From contig NZ_JAKUDO010000001.1 in NCBI RefSeq assembly GCF_022436485.1, forward strand, positions 620,001-684,000: a stretch of DNA of 64,000 nt. Reading direction: 5' to 3'. A model generated the notes under the pieces. That model saw only the letters and a list, made by a program, of their open reading frames with translations, made no database searches and had not been told where the DNA came from. The position numbers were made by a program, and so were the translations under genes. This stretch comes from Agrococcus sp. ARC_14 (GTDB lineage: Bacteria; Actinomycetota; Actinomycetes; Actinomycetales; Microbacteriaceae). The number at the start of each line of letters is the position of its first letter. Position 1 is the stretch's first letter. Below are positions 34,512-43,002 of this stretch, piece after piece.

Positions 34512-35759
34512 TCACCTGCCGCCGCGCGCCGACTGCAGCGCCAGCTGCTCCTCGATGAGGTCGGCGGCTCGTGGCGCGCCACCCGCCGCGGCGAGGCCGG
34601 CGGCGACCGCCGCGACGCCCGCGCGCATGCCGCTCGCGCGACGCACCGCATGGCGCAGCCGCTCGGGCGTGAGGCGGCTGCGCGGCAGCCGGAGCCCGGC
34701 ACCCGCGTGCTGCACGCGCGCGGCCACCTCCAGCTGATCGCGGCCGTAGGGCACGGCAACCACGGGCACGCCGTGCGAGAGCGCCTGCTGCGTCACGCCT
34801 AGGCCGCCGTGGGTGATCGCCACGCTCGCGCGCACGAGCAGCTGGCTGTGCGGCACGAACCGCTCGATGCGCGCGTTCGGCGGCACCGGGATGCCGAGCC
34901 TCGCGCCGTGCGCCATCGTGGCCACCACCGTCACCGGCTCGTCGGCCAGCGCGAGCAGCGCCGTCCGCACGATGTCGGTGTCTCCCTGGTAGTCGGTGGC
35001 GGTGGCGACCAGCACGATCGGGCCCTCGATCTCGGCGAGCCACGTGGGCGGGGCGGCCGGCGGCTCCCACGTGGTCGGACCCACCAGCTGCAGGTCGGGC
35101 GCCCAGTCGTCGTGCCGGTACTCGAGCGGCTCGGCGGTCGTGACGAGCGTCAGCGGTGCGCGCCGCACCATCGCGTCATAGTCGGCGATCGGCGGCAGCC
35201 CGGCGACATCGGCACGCATCGCGTTCAGCATCGGCGTGGTCGTGCGCATCGCCGGGTCGTAGATCGTGCGGGTGATGATCGCGTCTCTGGCGCGCCCCGC
35301 GGGGCCGGTCGCCGGCGGCAGCCCCGGCCCGTACGGCGGGCAGCCGTGGGAGCGCATCGCGGGAGGGTAGGTGGCGAGCGACACCCACGGCAGGCCGCAG
35401 CCCTCGGCAACCGCCGCCGCGCCCCAGGTGTTCACGTCCGTGAGCACCAGATCCGGCTGAGACGCATCGATGAGCGAGCGCAGATCTGGCCCCTCGCGCC
35501 TGCCGCGCTCGCAGAAGATCTCGCACATGCGGCGGTAGGCGTCGAGCATCCTGCGCGCCCGCCAGTCGTCGAACTCGACGGCCGAGACGGTCGGATCGAC
35601 CGCGTCGGCGTCGAAGCCGAGCCCGCGCATCCGCCCCACCTCGCTCGCGAGGGTGCGGAGACGGATGCGGTGGCCGCGCCGCTGCAGCTCGAGCAGCACG
35701 CCGGCGAAGGGGAGCACGTGTCCGAGCGACGGGCTCGTGTAGGCCGCGATCGTCGCCAT
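34512..35759 (-). CDS. UGT/macrolide-type glycosyltransferase (GT1)
   Basis: A 415-residue GT-B enzyme. The N-terminal acceptor domain opens with SPSLGHVLPFAGVLLELQ, and the nucleotide-sugar domain ends in the GT1 signature ITHGGLGVTQQALSHGVPVV with the downstream PYGRDQ. This family glycosylates small hydrophobic molecules such as macrolides, phenols or carotenoids. No biosynthetic cluster lies nearby, so detoxification or pigment modification is possible. No signal peptide. Confidence 0.87.
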   Translation of the reverse strand: MATIAAYTSPSLGHVLPFAGVLLELQRRGHRIRLRTLASEVGRMRGLGFDADAVDPTVSAVEFDDWRARRMLDAYRRMCEIFCERGRREGPDLRSLIDASQPDLVLTDVNTWGAAAVAEGCGLPWVSLATYPPAMRSHGCPPYGPGLPPATGPAGRARDAIITRTIYDPAMRTTTPMLNAMRADVAGLPPIADYDAMVRRAPLTLVTTAEPLEYRHDDWAPDLQLVGPTTWEPPAAPPTWLAEIEGPIVLVATATDYQGDTDIVRTALLALADEPVTVVATMAHGARLGIPVPPNARIERFVPHSQLLVRASVAITHGGLGVTQQALSHGVPVVAVPYGRDQLEVAARVQHAGAGLRLPRSRLTPERLRHAVRRASGMRAGVAAVAAGLAAAGGAPRAADLIEEQLALQSARGGR

Positions 35760-35890
35760 GGCGTGACTCCAGACGGGCGGCAGCGCGCGCGGCGGCCGCC
35801 GTGCTGCTCACTGTACGGCGGCGCGAGCTCCCGCACGAGGGTCATGCCGGAGGTCGACATCTCGCGCTGGTGCCGGCCGCCTTCGAGCCG

Positions 35891-35896
35891 TACCGT
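35891..35896 (+). promoter_or_regulatory. -10 hexamer TACCGT, leaderless membrane protein gene
   Basis: TACCGT is six bases before the GTG at 35903, with no ribosome binding site. It decides the start among upstream in-frame codons. Confidence 0.5.
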
Positions 35897-35902
35897 AACA
35901 GT

Positions 35903-36382
35903 GTGATCCAAGCACTCGCACCGACGGGCACCCCTCGAAGGGCACCCCATCCCGTCGCCATCACCGGCTCCCGTGCCCTCGCGGCCGTCGCGCTCCACGC
36001 GCTCCTGCTCGCAGCGATCGTCTGGGCGAGCGATCCGGTCATCTCCGAGACGCCCGGCTGGGGCTGGCCGAGCGCGGCGCTGGTCTCGCAGTACGGCCTG
36101 CTCTGGGTGCAGACGGCCATCGTGCCCGCGCTCGTCTGGGGCGCGTTCGTGGTCGCCCGCGCCGCATCCCGACGGCGCGTCGAGGGCACCGCCTTCGTGC
36201 TCTCGGCGATCGTGGTCGCGATCGTCGCATTCGCGGCCGCGGTGCCGCTCATCGTGCTGCAGGTGCCGGTGCAGGCTCCGGGCATCGCGATCTCGGCCTG
36301 GCTGCTCGCGGGCTGCGCCGGCGTCGTGGTCGTCGCCGCGCAGGTCGCCCGCGACCGCCGCGCGGCTCGTCGCACCGCGTGA
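35903..36382 (+). CDS. Small four-helix membrane protein, unknown function
   Basis: A 159-residue protein with four predicted membrane helices (LAAVALHALLLAAIVW; LLWVQTAIVPALVWGAFVV; AFVLSAIVVAIVAFAAAVPLIV; ISAWLLAGCAGVVVVAA) and short basic ends. Start GTG at 35903 rests on the leaderless-type promoter. I do not recognise the family. A similar-sized four-helix protein lies on the other side of the DUF6421 gene (38117-38575) with a comparable helix order, which may reflect old duplication. Converges with DUF6421. Confidence 0.6.
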   Translation: MIQALAPTGTPRRAPHPVAITGSRALAAVALHALLLAAIVWASDPVISETPGWGWPSAALVSQYGLLWVQTAIVPALVWGAFVVARAASRRRVEGTAFVLSAIVVAIVAFAAAVPLIVLQVPVQAPGIAISAWLLAGCAGVVVVAAQVARDRRAARRTA

Positions 36383-36446
36383 TCCGGCAGGCGCAGCGAG
36401 CGCCGTGCCGGATCCCGCCGTGCCGGATCCCGCCGTGCCGGATCCG
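36382..36446. repeat. Hairpin and three 15-bp tandem repeats between convergent genes
   Basis: ATCCGGCA (36382-36389) pairs with TGCCGGAT (36406-36413), and GCCGTGCCGGATCCC is repeated at 36402, 36417 and, with one change, 36432. Each repeat can offer a pairing partner, so it may serve as the terminator of both flanking genes. Confidence 0.6.
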
Positions 36447-36454
36447 GTCAGGCC

Positions 36455-37828
36455 CTAGGCGGTCTCGCCCGTGATGCCCTCGGTCGATGCGATGACGGCG
36501 CGCATCTTCTTCTCGAAGGCCTCGTAGAACATCGACAGCGGGAACTCGTCGTCCATCACCAGATCGGTCAGCTGGCGGGGCGTGCCGTCGAGCGGCAGCG
36601 TCCCGGCCTTCCAGGCGGATGCCGGGTGCGGCTCGACCACGGAGGAGACCAGCTCGTAGGCCGCCAGCCAGTGCGCGACCTTCGGCCGGTCGATCGACTT
36701 CCAGTAGAGCAGCTCGATGGCCTCGCCCAGCTTGTTCACGACGTCGGGCACCTCGTCCCAGTCGAAGGCGAGCTGCGTGTCGGTCCAGTGCAGCACGCGG
36801 TGCTGGTGCAGCCACGCGAAGAGCAGCTGGCCGCCGAGGCCGTCGTAGTTGCGGGTGCGCGAGCCGGTGATCGCGAAGCGGAAGATGCGGTCGAAGATGA
36901 CCGCGTACTGCACGTGCTTCGCGTGCTTCGCAAGGTCTCGGTCGGCATCCGTCGCCTTCTCGTCCGCGGCGATGCGGCGCTCGATCGCGACCGACTCGCG
37001 GAACGCGGTGAGGTCGCAGCGCAGCTCCTCGAGCGAGTAGAGGAAGAACGGCATGCGCTGCTTGATCATGAACGGGTCGAAGGGCAGGTCGCCGCGCATG
37101 TGGGTGCGGTCGTGGATGAGATCCCACATGACGAAGGTCTCCTCCGCCGTGCGCTGGTCGGCGACGAGTGCAGCGGCATCCGCCGGCAGCGAGAGCTTCG
37201 TGACCTCGCACGCGGCCTCGACGACGCGGCGGAAGCGCGCGGCCTCGCGGTCCTGGAAGATCGCACCCCAGGTGAACGCCGGGATCTCGCGCATCGCCAC
37301 GGTCTCGGGGAAGAGCACGGCCGAGTTCGTGTCGTAGCCGGCGGTGAAGTCGATGAAGCGCAGCGGCACGAACAGCGCGTTGGAGTAGTCGCCGGCCTCG
37401 AGCTCGGCGATGAACTCGGGCCAGATGACCTCCACGAGCACGGCCTCGACGAGCCGGTTCGGCGAGCCGTTCTGCGTGTACATGGGGAAGATCACGAGGT
37501 GCTTCAGGCCGTCGACGCGGTGCTGCTGGGGCTGGAACTGCAGCAGCGCATCGAAGAAGTCGGGCTCGCCGAATGCGCCGTCGGCCCAGCGCTCGAAGTC
37601 GAGAGCGGCCTGCTCGAGGTAGGCGGCATCGTGCGGGAACTCGGGGGCCATGGTGCGGATGCCCGCGGTCAGCTCGGCGACGTGGGTGCGGGCGGCGTCG
37701 TGGTGCGCGGCATCCTCGATGGAGCCGTTCTTCGACTGCAGCGGCTGCAGTGCTGTCGCGGCTGCCTTGATCTGGAGCCAAGCGCGGTGCTGGCGGAGGT
37801 CGGCGGCGGTGGCCTGGGTCATCGTCAT
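36455..37828 (-). CDS. DUF6421 family protein
   Basis: A 457-residue soluble protein of a family known mainly from actinobacteria, without assigned function. The AGGAGG at the start supports ATG 37828. A conserved-looking central segment has WDLIHDRTHMRG (HDRTH at residues 239-243) followed 24 residues later by EELRCDL (267-273). The spacing and residues resemble a metal-binding site of the gluzincin/M49 kind, but the HExxH glutamate is an aspartate here, so a catalytic role is only a guess. Other conserved stretches are IFPMYTQNGSPNR and TGSRTRNYDGLGGQLLFAWL. Flanked by two small membrane protein genes. Confidence 0.8.
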   Translation of the reverse strand: MTMTQATAADLRQHRAWLQIKAAATALQPLQSKNGSIEDAAHHDAARTHVAELTAGIRTMAPEFPHDAAYLEQAALDFERWADGAFGEPDFFDALLQFQPQQHRVDGLKHLVIFPMYTQNGSPNRLVEAVLVEVIWPEFIAELEAGDYSNALFVPLRFIDFTAGYDTNSAVLFPETVAMREIPAFTWGAIFQDREAARFRRVVEAACEVTKLSLPADAAALVADQRTAEETFVMWDLIHDRTHMRGDLPFDPFMIKQRMPFFLYSLEELRCDLTAFRESVAIERRIAADEKATDADRDLAKHAKHVQYAVIFDRIFRFAITGSRTRNYDGLGGQLLFAWLHQHRVLHWTDTQLAFDWDEVPDVVNKLGEAIELLYWKSIDRPKVAHWLAAYELVSSVVEPHPASAWKAGTLPLDGTPRQLTDLVMDDEFPLSMFYEAFEKKMRAVIASTEGITGETA

Positions 37829-38116
37829 GGGAGCCTCCTGGCGAGGTCGAAGGGCGGTCGATCGTGGCGCCATTGCGCTCGATCAGTGCGTGTTTCCAGC
37901 GTAAAGCGGCCTTCGCGCACGTATCTTGCGCTCAGCCTCGCCTTTCCTGCCAGTTCTGAGCGTGGCGACGGAGGTCGCCGTCGCCCGCAACGGAATTGCG
38001 TCAGCCGCCCGCCGGAGGATCGGGCGAGCGTCCGCCGCACCCCCAGCCCGGCGCGCGCACGGCAGCACTGGCGCGCCTCCACCGGCTGGCCTACGCTCAT
38101 CGACTGGAGCGCACGC
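37829..38116. other. 288-base intergenic region
   Basis: It holds the upstream region of the DUF6421 gene (an AGGAGG site next to its start) and of the rightward membrane protein gene (TACGCT at 38093-38098, about 18 bases before its ATG). Otherwise I see no gene, repeat or RNA here. Confidence 0.5.
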
Positions 38117-38575
38117 ATGGATCCCACCCCCGGCAGATCGATGCTCGCCACCGGCATGCCGGTCGCGGTCGTCGTGCTGTTGCACGCCATCGTCTCGACG
38201 GTGGTGATCGCGATCGTCGAGCCTGACGTGCCCGACCTGGTGCCCTACTGGCTGATGTCGGTCACCGGCCCCTCGCTGACCTGGGCGGTGCTCGTGCTCG
38301 GCCGCGCCGCCGTCTGGCGCCAGCCGTCCACCTTCTGGCTCGGCGCATCCGCCGGCATCGTCGTGGTGCTCTCGTTCTGCGTCGCGCTGTTCCTGTATGT
38401 CTCGCCGGTGTCCGTTCGCGGCGTGCCGCTCGCGCTCGTCTACTCGTCGTGGGTGCTGCTCGCCTGCGCGACGGTGGTCGCGCTCGTGCTGCGCGCACTC
38501 GGCCGCCACGATGCGCCGGTGGATGCCGAGCTCGAGCCGCGCGCTGCGAGCCTGCAGACGGCGGATCCGGCCTAG
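38117..38575 (+). CDS. Small membrane protein, unknown function
   Basis: A 152-residue protein with four likely membrane helices (MPVAVVVLLHAIVSTVVIAI; LTWAVLVLGRAAV; AGIVVVLSFCVALFLYV; LALVYSSWVLLACATVVALVL). I do not recognise a family. The ATG at 38117 fits with a TACGCT -10 about 18 bases upstream. It is divergent from DUF6421 and converges with the small membrane protein gene downstream of xthA, with 16 bases between stops. Confidence 0.6.
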   Translation: MDPTPGRSMLATGMPVAVVVLLHAIVSTVVIAIVEPDVPDLVPYWLMSVTGPSLTWAVLVLGRAAVWRQPSTFWLGASAGIVVVLSFCVALFLYVSPVSVRGVPLALVYSSWVLLACATVVALVLRALGRHDAPVDAELEPRAASLQTADPA

Positions 38576-38591
38576 CTGCGCCAGTCGGCGG

Positions 38592-38960
38592 TCAGACCAT
38601 CGCCTGCGCGACGAAGAACGCGATCCAGCAGACGGCGGCGGCCAGCAGCGGCGGCACGATCGCCCAGCGCCGCTTCGTGGCTGCGGCCGCTGCCCCGATC
38701 GCGTTGCCGACCAAGGTGGCGACGAGCACCGTGACCCAGTAGGTGAGGCGAGCGGGGCCGTCGTCGGTGCCCGCTGCCTCGGCGGCCTGCACGAGGCCGC
38801 CGTCGCCCACCGGCGCGAGCATCAGCACGCCGAGCAGGTTGGCGAACACCAGCACCCACGCGGCCAGCCGCCACCGATCGGCGGCCGTCCACACGCGCTG
38901 CGGCTCGAGCTCCTCCCAGTCCTCGGCACCCTGGGAGTCGCGCCCCGACCCATCCGTCAT
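38592..38960 (-). CDS. Small membrane protein coupled to xthA
   Basis: A 122-residue protein with three likely helices and an acidic N-terminus. Its ATG at 38960 shares one base with the xthA stop (TGATG), so it is translated from the xthA message. Conserved in position rather than by a named family; function unknown. Confidence 0.6.
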   Translation of the reverse strand: MTDGSGRDSQGAEDWEELEPQRVWTAADRWRLAAWVLVFANLLGVLMLAPVGDGGLVQAAEAAGTDDGPARLTYWVTVLVATLVGNAIGAAAAATKRRWAIVPPLLAAAVCWIAFFVAQAMV

Positions 38961-39772
38961 CAGAAGATCATCGGCCGATCGTCGTCGAGCTCGGTGTCGA
39001 GATCGAGGTCGACGACCACCGGCACATGGTCGCTCGGGGCGTCGCCGCTGCGCTCGTCGCGGTCGATCGACGCGCGGCCGACGAGCGCTGCCAGCTCGGG
39101 GCTGCCGAGCACGAAGTCGATCCGCATGCCCTCGTCCTTGTTCCAGCGGCCCGCCTTGTAGTCCCAGTAGGTGTAGCCGGGCGCCCGGTCGCGCACGACG
39201 TCGACGAGGCCGGCGTCGAGGAACGCCTGGAACGCATCCCGCTCCGGCTGCGAGACGTGCGTGAGCCCCTCGAAGAAGCCGATGTCCCACACGTCGGTGT
39301 CGCGCGGCGCGATGTTGAAGTCGCCCATGAGCGCGAGCGGGTGGCCGCGCCACTCATCGAGCAGGCCGGTGAGCACGCGCAGCCACTCGAGCTTGTAGCC
39401 GTAGTGCGCGTGCGTGAGCTCGCGGCCGTTGGGCACGTAGAGGCTCCACAGCCGCACGCCCTCGACGGTCGCGGCCATGGCGCGCGCCTCGACGACCGGG
39501 TCGCCGCTGTTCGCATAGCCGGGCTGGCCGGGGAAGTCGCGCTCGACCTCGCTCATCGGCAGCCGCGAGGCGATCGCGACGCCGTTCCACTGGTTGTGGC
39601 CGTGCGCCTGCACCTCATAGCCGGCGGCCTCGAAGGCCTCGTAGGGGAACTGCTCGGTCTTGCACTTGATCTCCTGCATGGCGAGCACGTCGACGTCGCT
39701 GCGCTCGAGCCAGTCGACGATGCGGGCCGAGCGAGCCCGCACGGAGTTCACGTTCCAGGTGGCGATGCGCAT
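38960..39772 (-). CDS. xthA: Exodeoxyribonuclease III
   Basis: A 270-residue AP endonuclease/exonuclease of the ExoIII branch. Conserved metal and catalytic elements are WNVNSVRAR, the QEIKC glutamate, GDFNIAPRDTDVWD and the terminal SDHVPVVV. It nicks DNA at abasic sites and degrades 3' ends during base excision repair. TAGGCT six bases before the ATG marks a leaderless promoter. A small membrane protein is coupled downstream. Confidence 0.92.
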   Translation of the reverse strand: MRIATWNVNSVRARSARIVDWLERSDVDVLAMQEIKCKTEQFPYEAFEAAGYEVQAHGHNQWNGVAIASRLPMSEVERDFPGQPGYANSGDPVVEARAMAATVEGVRLWSLYVPNGRELTHAHYGYKLEWLRVLTGLLDEWRGHPLALMGDFNIAPRDTDVWDIGFFEGLTHVSQPERDAFQAFLDAGLVDVVRDRAPGYTYWDYKAGRWNKDEGMRIDFVLGSPELAALVGRASIDRDERSGDAPSDHVPVVVDLDLDTELDDDRPMIF

Positions 39773-39778
39773 GCATCG

Positions 39779-39784
39779 AGCCTA
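39779..39784 (-). promoter_or_regulatory. -10 hexamer TAGGCT, leaderless xthA
   Basis: On the minus strand TAGGCT lies six bases before the xthA ATG at 39772. Confidence 0.5.
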
Positions 39785-39847
39785 GGGGCGCGGATGCGTC
39801 GGGAGGGCCAACCGGGGCTCACACGCATGCGGGTGCAGAATGGACGG

Positions 39848-40492
39848 ATGGGCACCGCGCGCGAACGCTACCTGCAGGCTCTCGACCTCTTCTCTGCCGA
39901 GGCTCGCTCCGCCGCCGATCGGCTCGGGCTGCCGTCGGCGTGCAGCGAGTGGTCGATCGCCGACGTCATCCGCCACACCACCGGTGTGCAATCGGAGTAC
40001 GGAGGCTCTGCGCTGCTGGGGCGAGCGCTGGGCGAGAACGACCTGACGGCCGAGCACCAGTCGGTGACGACGAGCTCGACCGACTGGGAGGCCGTCGAGG
40101 TGTGGGAGCAGCTCGCCACCCAGCTGCGCACGGCCGCGCACGAGGCGGGCGAGGAGGCCTTCCAGCCGCTGCCGCTCGCGACGCTCGACATGGCGATGCA
40201 CGCGTGGGACATCCGCTGGGGCGCCGTGCGCGTCGGGCTCGCGGCCAACCTCGAGTTCCCCTCCGGCCTGCTGGCGTGGATGGAGGACTACCGCGAGCGC
40301 GCGAACGAGGAGACCATCCGCGGGCCCGGCATCTTCGAGCCCGCCGTCGAGCCGCCCGCCGACGCGACTCGCTCCGAGCGCTTCGCCGCCTGGACGGGGC
40401 GGCAGCCGCGGGTCGCCTATGTGCCGCTGCCCGACCATCCGGTCACACCGAGCGCGGCGAGCGCAGTGAGCGCATCGACCGACCCGGCGTGA
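39848..40492 (+). CDS. TIGR03086-type (DinB-like, maleylpyruvate isomerase N-terminal) protein
   Basis: A 214-residue protein of the DinB/MDMPI fold used by mycothiol-dependent and metal-binding proteins of actinobacteria. The N-terminal CSEWSIADVIRHTTGVQSEY contains the metal histidine, and MAMHAWDIRWG contains a second. Such proteins are probable mycothiol-dependent transferases or isomerases; substrate unknown. CAGAAT six bases before the ATG suggests leaderless transcription. It lies directly upstream of pyrE. Confidence 0.8.
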   Translation: MGTARERYLQALDLFSAEARSAADRLGLPSACSEWSIADVIRHTTGVQSEYGGSALLGRALGENDLTAEHQSVTTSSTDWEAVEVWEQLATQLRTAAHEAGEEAFQPLPLATLDMAMHAWDIRWGAVRVGLAANLEFPSGLLAWMEDYRERANEETIRGPGIFEPAVEPPADATRSERFAAWTGRQPRVAYVPLPDHPVTPSAASAVSASTDPA

Positions 40493-40493
40493 G

Positions 40494-40499
40494 TAGCCT
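40494..40499 (+). promoter_or_regulatory. -10 hexamer TAGCCT, leaderless pyrE
   Basis: TAGCCT lies six bases before the GTG at 40506 and just after the stop codon of the upstream gene. Confidence 0.5.
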
Positions 40500-40505
40500 G
40501 GTGGC

Positions 40506-41057
40506 GTGACCGCGCGCGACCAGCTCATCCAGCTCATCCGTGACGAGGCCGTCTTCCACGGCGACTTCGTCCTCACCAGCGGCAAGCGCGCCAGCTACTA
40601 CATCGATCTGCGCAAGCTCTCGCTCGACCACCGCGCGGCGCCGCTCATCGGTGACGTGCTGCTCGACCTGATCGCCGACATCCCCGACGTCGCGGCCGTC
40701 GGCGGCCTCACCATGGGCGCCGACCCGCTCGCGAACGCCGTGCTGCACCGCAGCCTCGCGCGCGATCAGACGGTCGATGCGTTCGTGGTGCGCAAGGAGC
40801 CGAAGGACCACGGCCGCGGCCGCCAGGTGGAGGGGCCAGAGCTCGACGGCAAGCGCGTCGTCGTGGTCGAGGACACCTCCACGACCGGCGGCAGCCCACT
40901 CGCGGCCATCGAGGCGCTGCGCAAGGTCGGCGCCGAGGTGGTTGCGGTCGCCGTGATCGTCGACCGTGCGACCGGTGCGCAGGCGGCGATCGAGGCAGCG
41001 GGCGTCGAGTACCGCGCGGCGATCACGCTGGACGACCTCGGCCTCACCCCGCAGTAG
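40506..41057 (+). CDS. pyrE: Orotate phosphoribosyltransferase
   Basis: A 183-residue OPRTase. The PRPP-binding motif is RVVVVEDTSTTGGSP, and TSGKRASYYIDLRKLSLDHR carries the conserved lysine/tyrosine loop. It makes OMP from orotate in pyrimidine synthesis. The GTG at 40506 has TAGCCT six bases upstream. Other pyr genes are not in the window, so pyrE stands alone, as is common in this group. Followed by an AEC transporter gene on the same strand. Confidence 0.92.
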   Translation: MTARDQLIQLIRDEAVFHGDFVLTSGKRASYYIDLRKLSLDHRAAPLIGDVLLDLIADIPDVAAVGGLTMGADPLANAVLHRSLARDQTVDAFVVRKEPKDHGRGRQVEGPELDGKRVVVVEDTSTTGGSPLAAIEALRKVGAEVVAVAVIVDRATGAQAAIEAAGVEYRAAITLDDLGLTPQ

Positions 41058-41090
41058 ATTGGCTATCTGACAACCTGACGGGGAGGTGGC

Positions 41091-42017
41091 ATGGGCGGAG
41101 TGCTCATCGGGTTCGCCATCATCGGCTTCGTCATCCTCGTCGGCTGGCTGCTCGCCCGCTTCGGCATCGTCTCGCAGGAGGGCCGCCTGGTCCTCAACCA
41201 GACCTCCTTCTTCGCCGCCAGCCCCGCGCTGCTGTTCACGGTGCTCGCGAAGGCCGATGTCGGGCTGCTGTTCTCGAGCGTGCTGGCCGTGGCCCTCATC
41301 ACCTTCGCCATCGTCGCGGTGATCTACGGCGTCGTCGCCCGCATCTGGTTCACGAAGGACCCGAGCCGCATCGCCCTCGCCGCCACCGCATCCGGCTACA
41401 GCAACGTCAACAACATCGGCCTGCCGGTGGCGATCTACGTCATCGGCGACGCGAGCTTCATCGGCCCGATGCTGCTGCTGCAGCTGCTCATCCTCGCCCC
41501 GCTGCTGCTCGCGACGCTCGACATCCTCACCGCGGGCCGCGCATCCTTCGTCGGCATCCTCACGCAGCCGCTGCGCAACCCGATGCTGATCGGTGCCATG
41601 CTCGGCGCGGTCGTCGCCGCCTTCGACATCCAGCTGCCCGACCCGGTGCTGGCGCCGCTCGAGATCCTCGGCGGTGCGGCGGTGCCGCTCATGCTGCTGG
41701 CCTTCGGCATCTCGCTCGGCGGTGACAAGCCGCTGCAGCCGGGCACGGGCCGGCGCGAGGTGGTGCTCGCGGTGGCGCTCAAGAATCTCGTGATGCCGGT
41801 CGCCGCCTTCCTGCTGGCGAAGTTCGCCTTCGGCATGGACGATCACCTGGTCTACGCCTGCACGGTGATGGCGGCGCTGCCGAGCGCGCAGAACATGTAT
41901 CAATATGCGCTGCGCTACGACCGCGCCACCGTCATCACGCGCGACATCGTGCTGCTGACGACCGTGATGGCGCTGCCGGTGATGCTCGTGATCGCCTGGC
42001 TGCTGAAGCCCGCCTGA
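41091..42017 (+). CDS. AEC-family (auxin efflux carrier-like) transporter
   Basis: A 308-residue protein with about ten membrane helices in two five-helix halves, each containing a broken-helix segment (SNVNNIGLPVAIY in the first, ALPSAQNMYQYA in the second). This is the AEC fold, used for small organic acids such as malate or malonate. GGGGAGG precedes the ATG. Substrate unknown. It converges tightly with the next gene, three bases between stops. Confidence 0.87.
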   Translation: MGGVLIGFAIIGFVILVGWLLARFGIVSQEGRLVLNQTSFFAASPALLFTVLAKADVGLLFSSVLAVALITFAIVAVIYGVVARIWFTKDPSRIALAATASGYSNVNNIGLPVAIYVIGDASFIGPMLLLQLLILAPLLLATLDILTAGRASFVGILTQPLRNPMLIGAMLGAVVAAFDIQLPDPVLAPLEILGGAAVPLMLLAFGISLGGDKPLQPGTGRREVVLAVALKNLVMPVAAFLLAKFAFGMDDHLVYACTVMAALPSAQNMYQYALRYDRATVITRDIVLLTTVMALPVMLVIAWLLKPA

Positions 42018-42020
42018 CCC

Positions 42021-42392
42021 TCAATCGCGCGCCGGCCACTCCGTGATCGGAGGCGCCGGACGCAGCCTGCCCGTCTCCGGCACCGGCACCTCCCAGAAGC
42101 GCGCGCTCGTCGTGACGTCGCCGAAGTCATCGAGCTTCACCCGGATCCGTGCCGGCGTCACCTCGACGACCCGCACCCGCACATCCGCCCCGTCGACCTC
42201 CAGCATCCAGGGCTGGTCGATCCAGGCGATCGTGTGCGCGTCGAGCGTCTCCTCGGCCGCGAGCCACTCGCCGGCAGCGGCGAGCGGCCGACCGAACAGA
42301 TCCATCGGCTGGAAGCCCTCGCCCGCTGCTCGCACGAAGCCGACCGTCTCGCCGTCGGCGCGGCGGTGGGGCATCCAGTCGGCGGGGATCAT
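42021..42392 (-). CDS. Conserved hypothetical protein
   Basis: A 123-residue soluble protein of mainly beta character (HTIAWIDQPWMLEVDGADVRV, then ARIRVKLDDFG). No motif I can assign. GAGGG upstream supports the ATG at 42392. It is divergent from a membrane protein gene. Confidence 0.6.
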   Translation of the reverse strand: MIPADWMPHRRADGETVGFVRAAGEGFQPMDLFGRPLAAAGEWLAAEETLDAHTIAWIDQPWMLEVDGADVRVRVVEVTPARIRVKLDDFGDVTTSARFWEVPVPETGRLRPAPPITEWPARD

Positions 42393-42455
42393 GCCCTCGA
42401 CGATACGGCGCACGACGACCGACGGATGCGTCAGACCGCGTTCAGCGGGCACGCA

Positions 42456-42461
42456 TAGGTT
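42456..42461 (+). promoter_or_regulatory. -10 hexamer TAGGTT, leaderless DUF4190-like gene
   Basis: TAGGTT lies six bases before the ATG at 42468. Confidence 0.5.
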
Positions 42462-42467
42462 GAGCGC

Positions 42468-42914
42468 ATGACGCACCCGCAGCCCACGCCCGACGCCGGC
42501 GCACAGTACGCGTCGCCGGCCCAGCACGCACCGCAGGCTCAGCACGCGCAGGTGCACTACGCACCTCACTCCCCGCAGCAGCCCGCAGGCAAGCCGGGCG
42601 GGCGGGGCAAGCCGCTCGCGATCGTGGCGCTGGTGCTGGCGGGCCTGGGCACCGTGGCGGGGGCGAGCATCGGCTTCGTGACCTTCGGGTTCGTCCGCGA
42701 AGGCGGCAACTACAACGTGGTCGGCGTCATCGGCGCGGTCGGGGCCGTCGTCAGCGGACTCCTCGCGCTCGGCGCGCTCGGCTTCGGCATCGCATCGCTG
42801 CTGCGCCGCGAGCCGGCGCGCGTGCTCGCCGGCGTCGCGATCGGCATCAGCATCGCCGGCCTGCTCGGCCTGCTCCTGAGCGGCGCCCAGCAGCTGCTCT
42901 ACCTGACGCTCTGA
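42468..42914 (+). CDS. DUF4190-like membrane protein
   Basis: A 148-residue protein with a His/Pro/Gln-rich N-terminus (residues 1-45) and three membrane helices (LAIVALVLAGLGTVAGASIGFV, VVGVIGAVGAVVSGLLALGALG, VLAGVAIGISIAGLLGLLL), as in many small actinobacterial envelope proteins. Function unknown. Confidence 0.65.
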   Translation: MTHPQPTPDAGAQYASPAQHAPQAQHAQVHYAPHSPQQPAGKPGGRGKPLAIVALVLAGLGTVAGASIGFVTFGFVREGGNYNVVGVIGAVGAVVSGLLALGALGFGIASLLRREPARVLAGVAIGISIAGLLGLLLSGAQQLLYLTL

Positions 42915-42964
42915 TCCGCTGGCGCCGCGCGGGGAAGAAACGGCCCCGTTCCCCGGTTCTCCAT

Positions 42965-42984
42965 ATCGTTGAGTTTTGAACGAT
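42965..42984. promoter_or_regulatory. Inverted repeat ATCGTT-N8-AACGAT before a flavoprotein gene
   Basis: Perfect six-base arms at 42965-42970 and 42979-42984, eighteen bases before the ATG at 43003. A TetR- or MarR-type site is possible; no regulator gene lies next to it. Confidence 0.4.
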
Positions 42985-43002
42985 GAGGAGAGTGAGCGGG
43001 CG

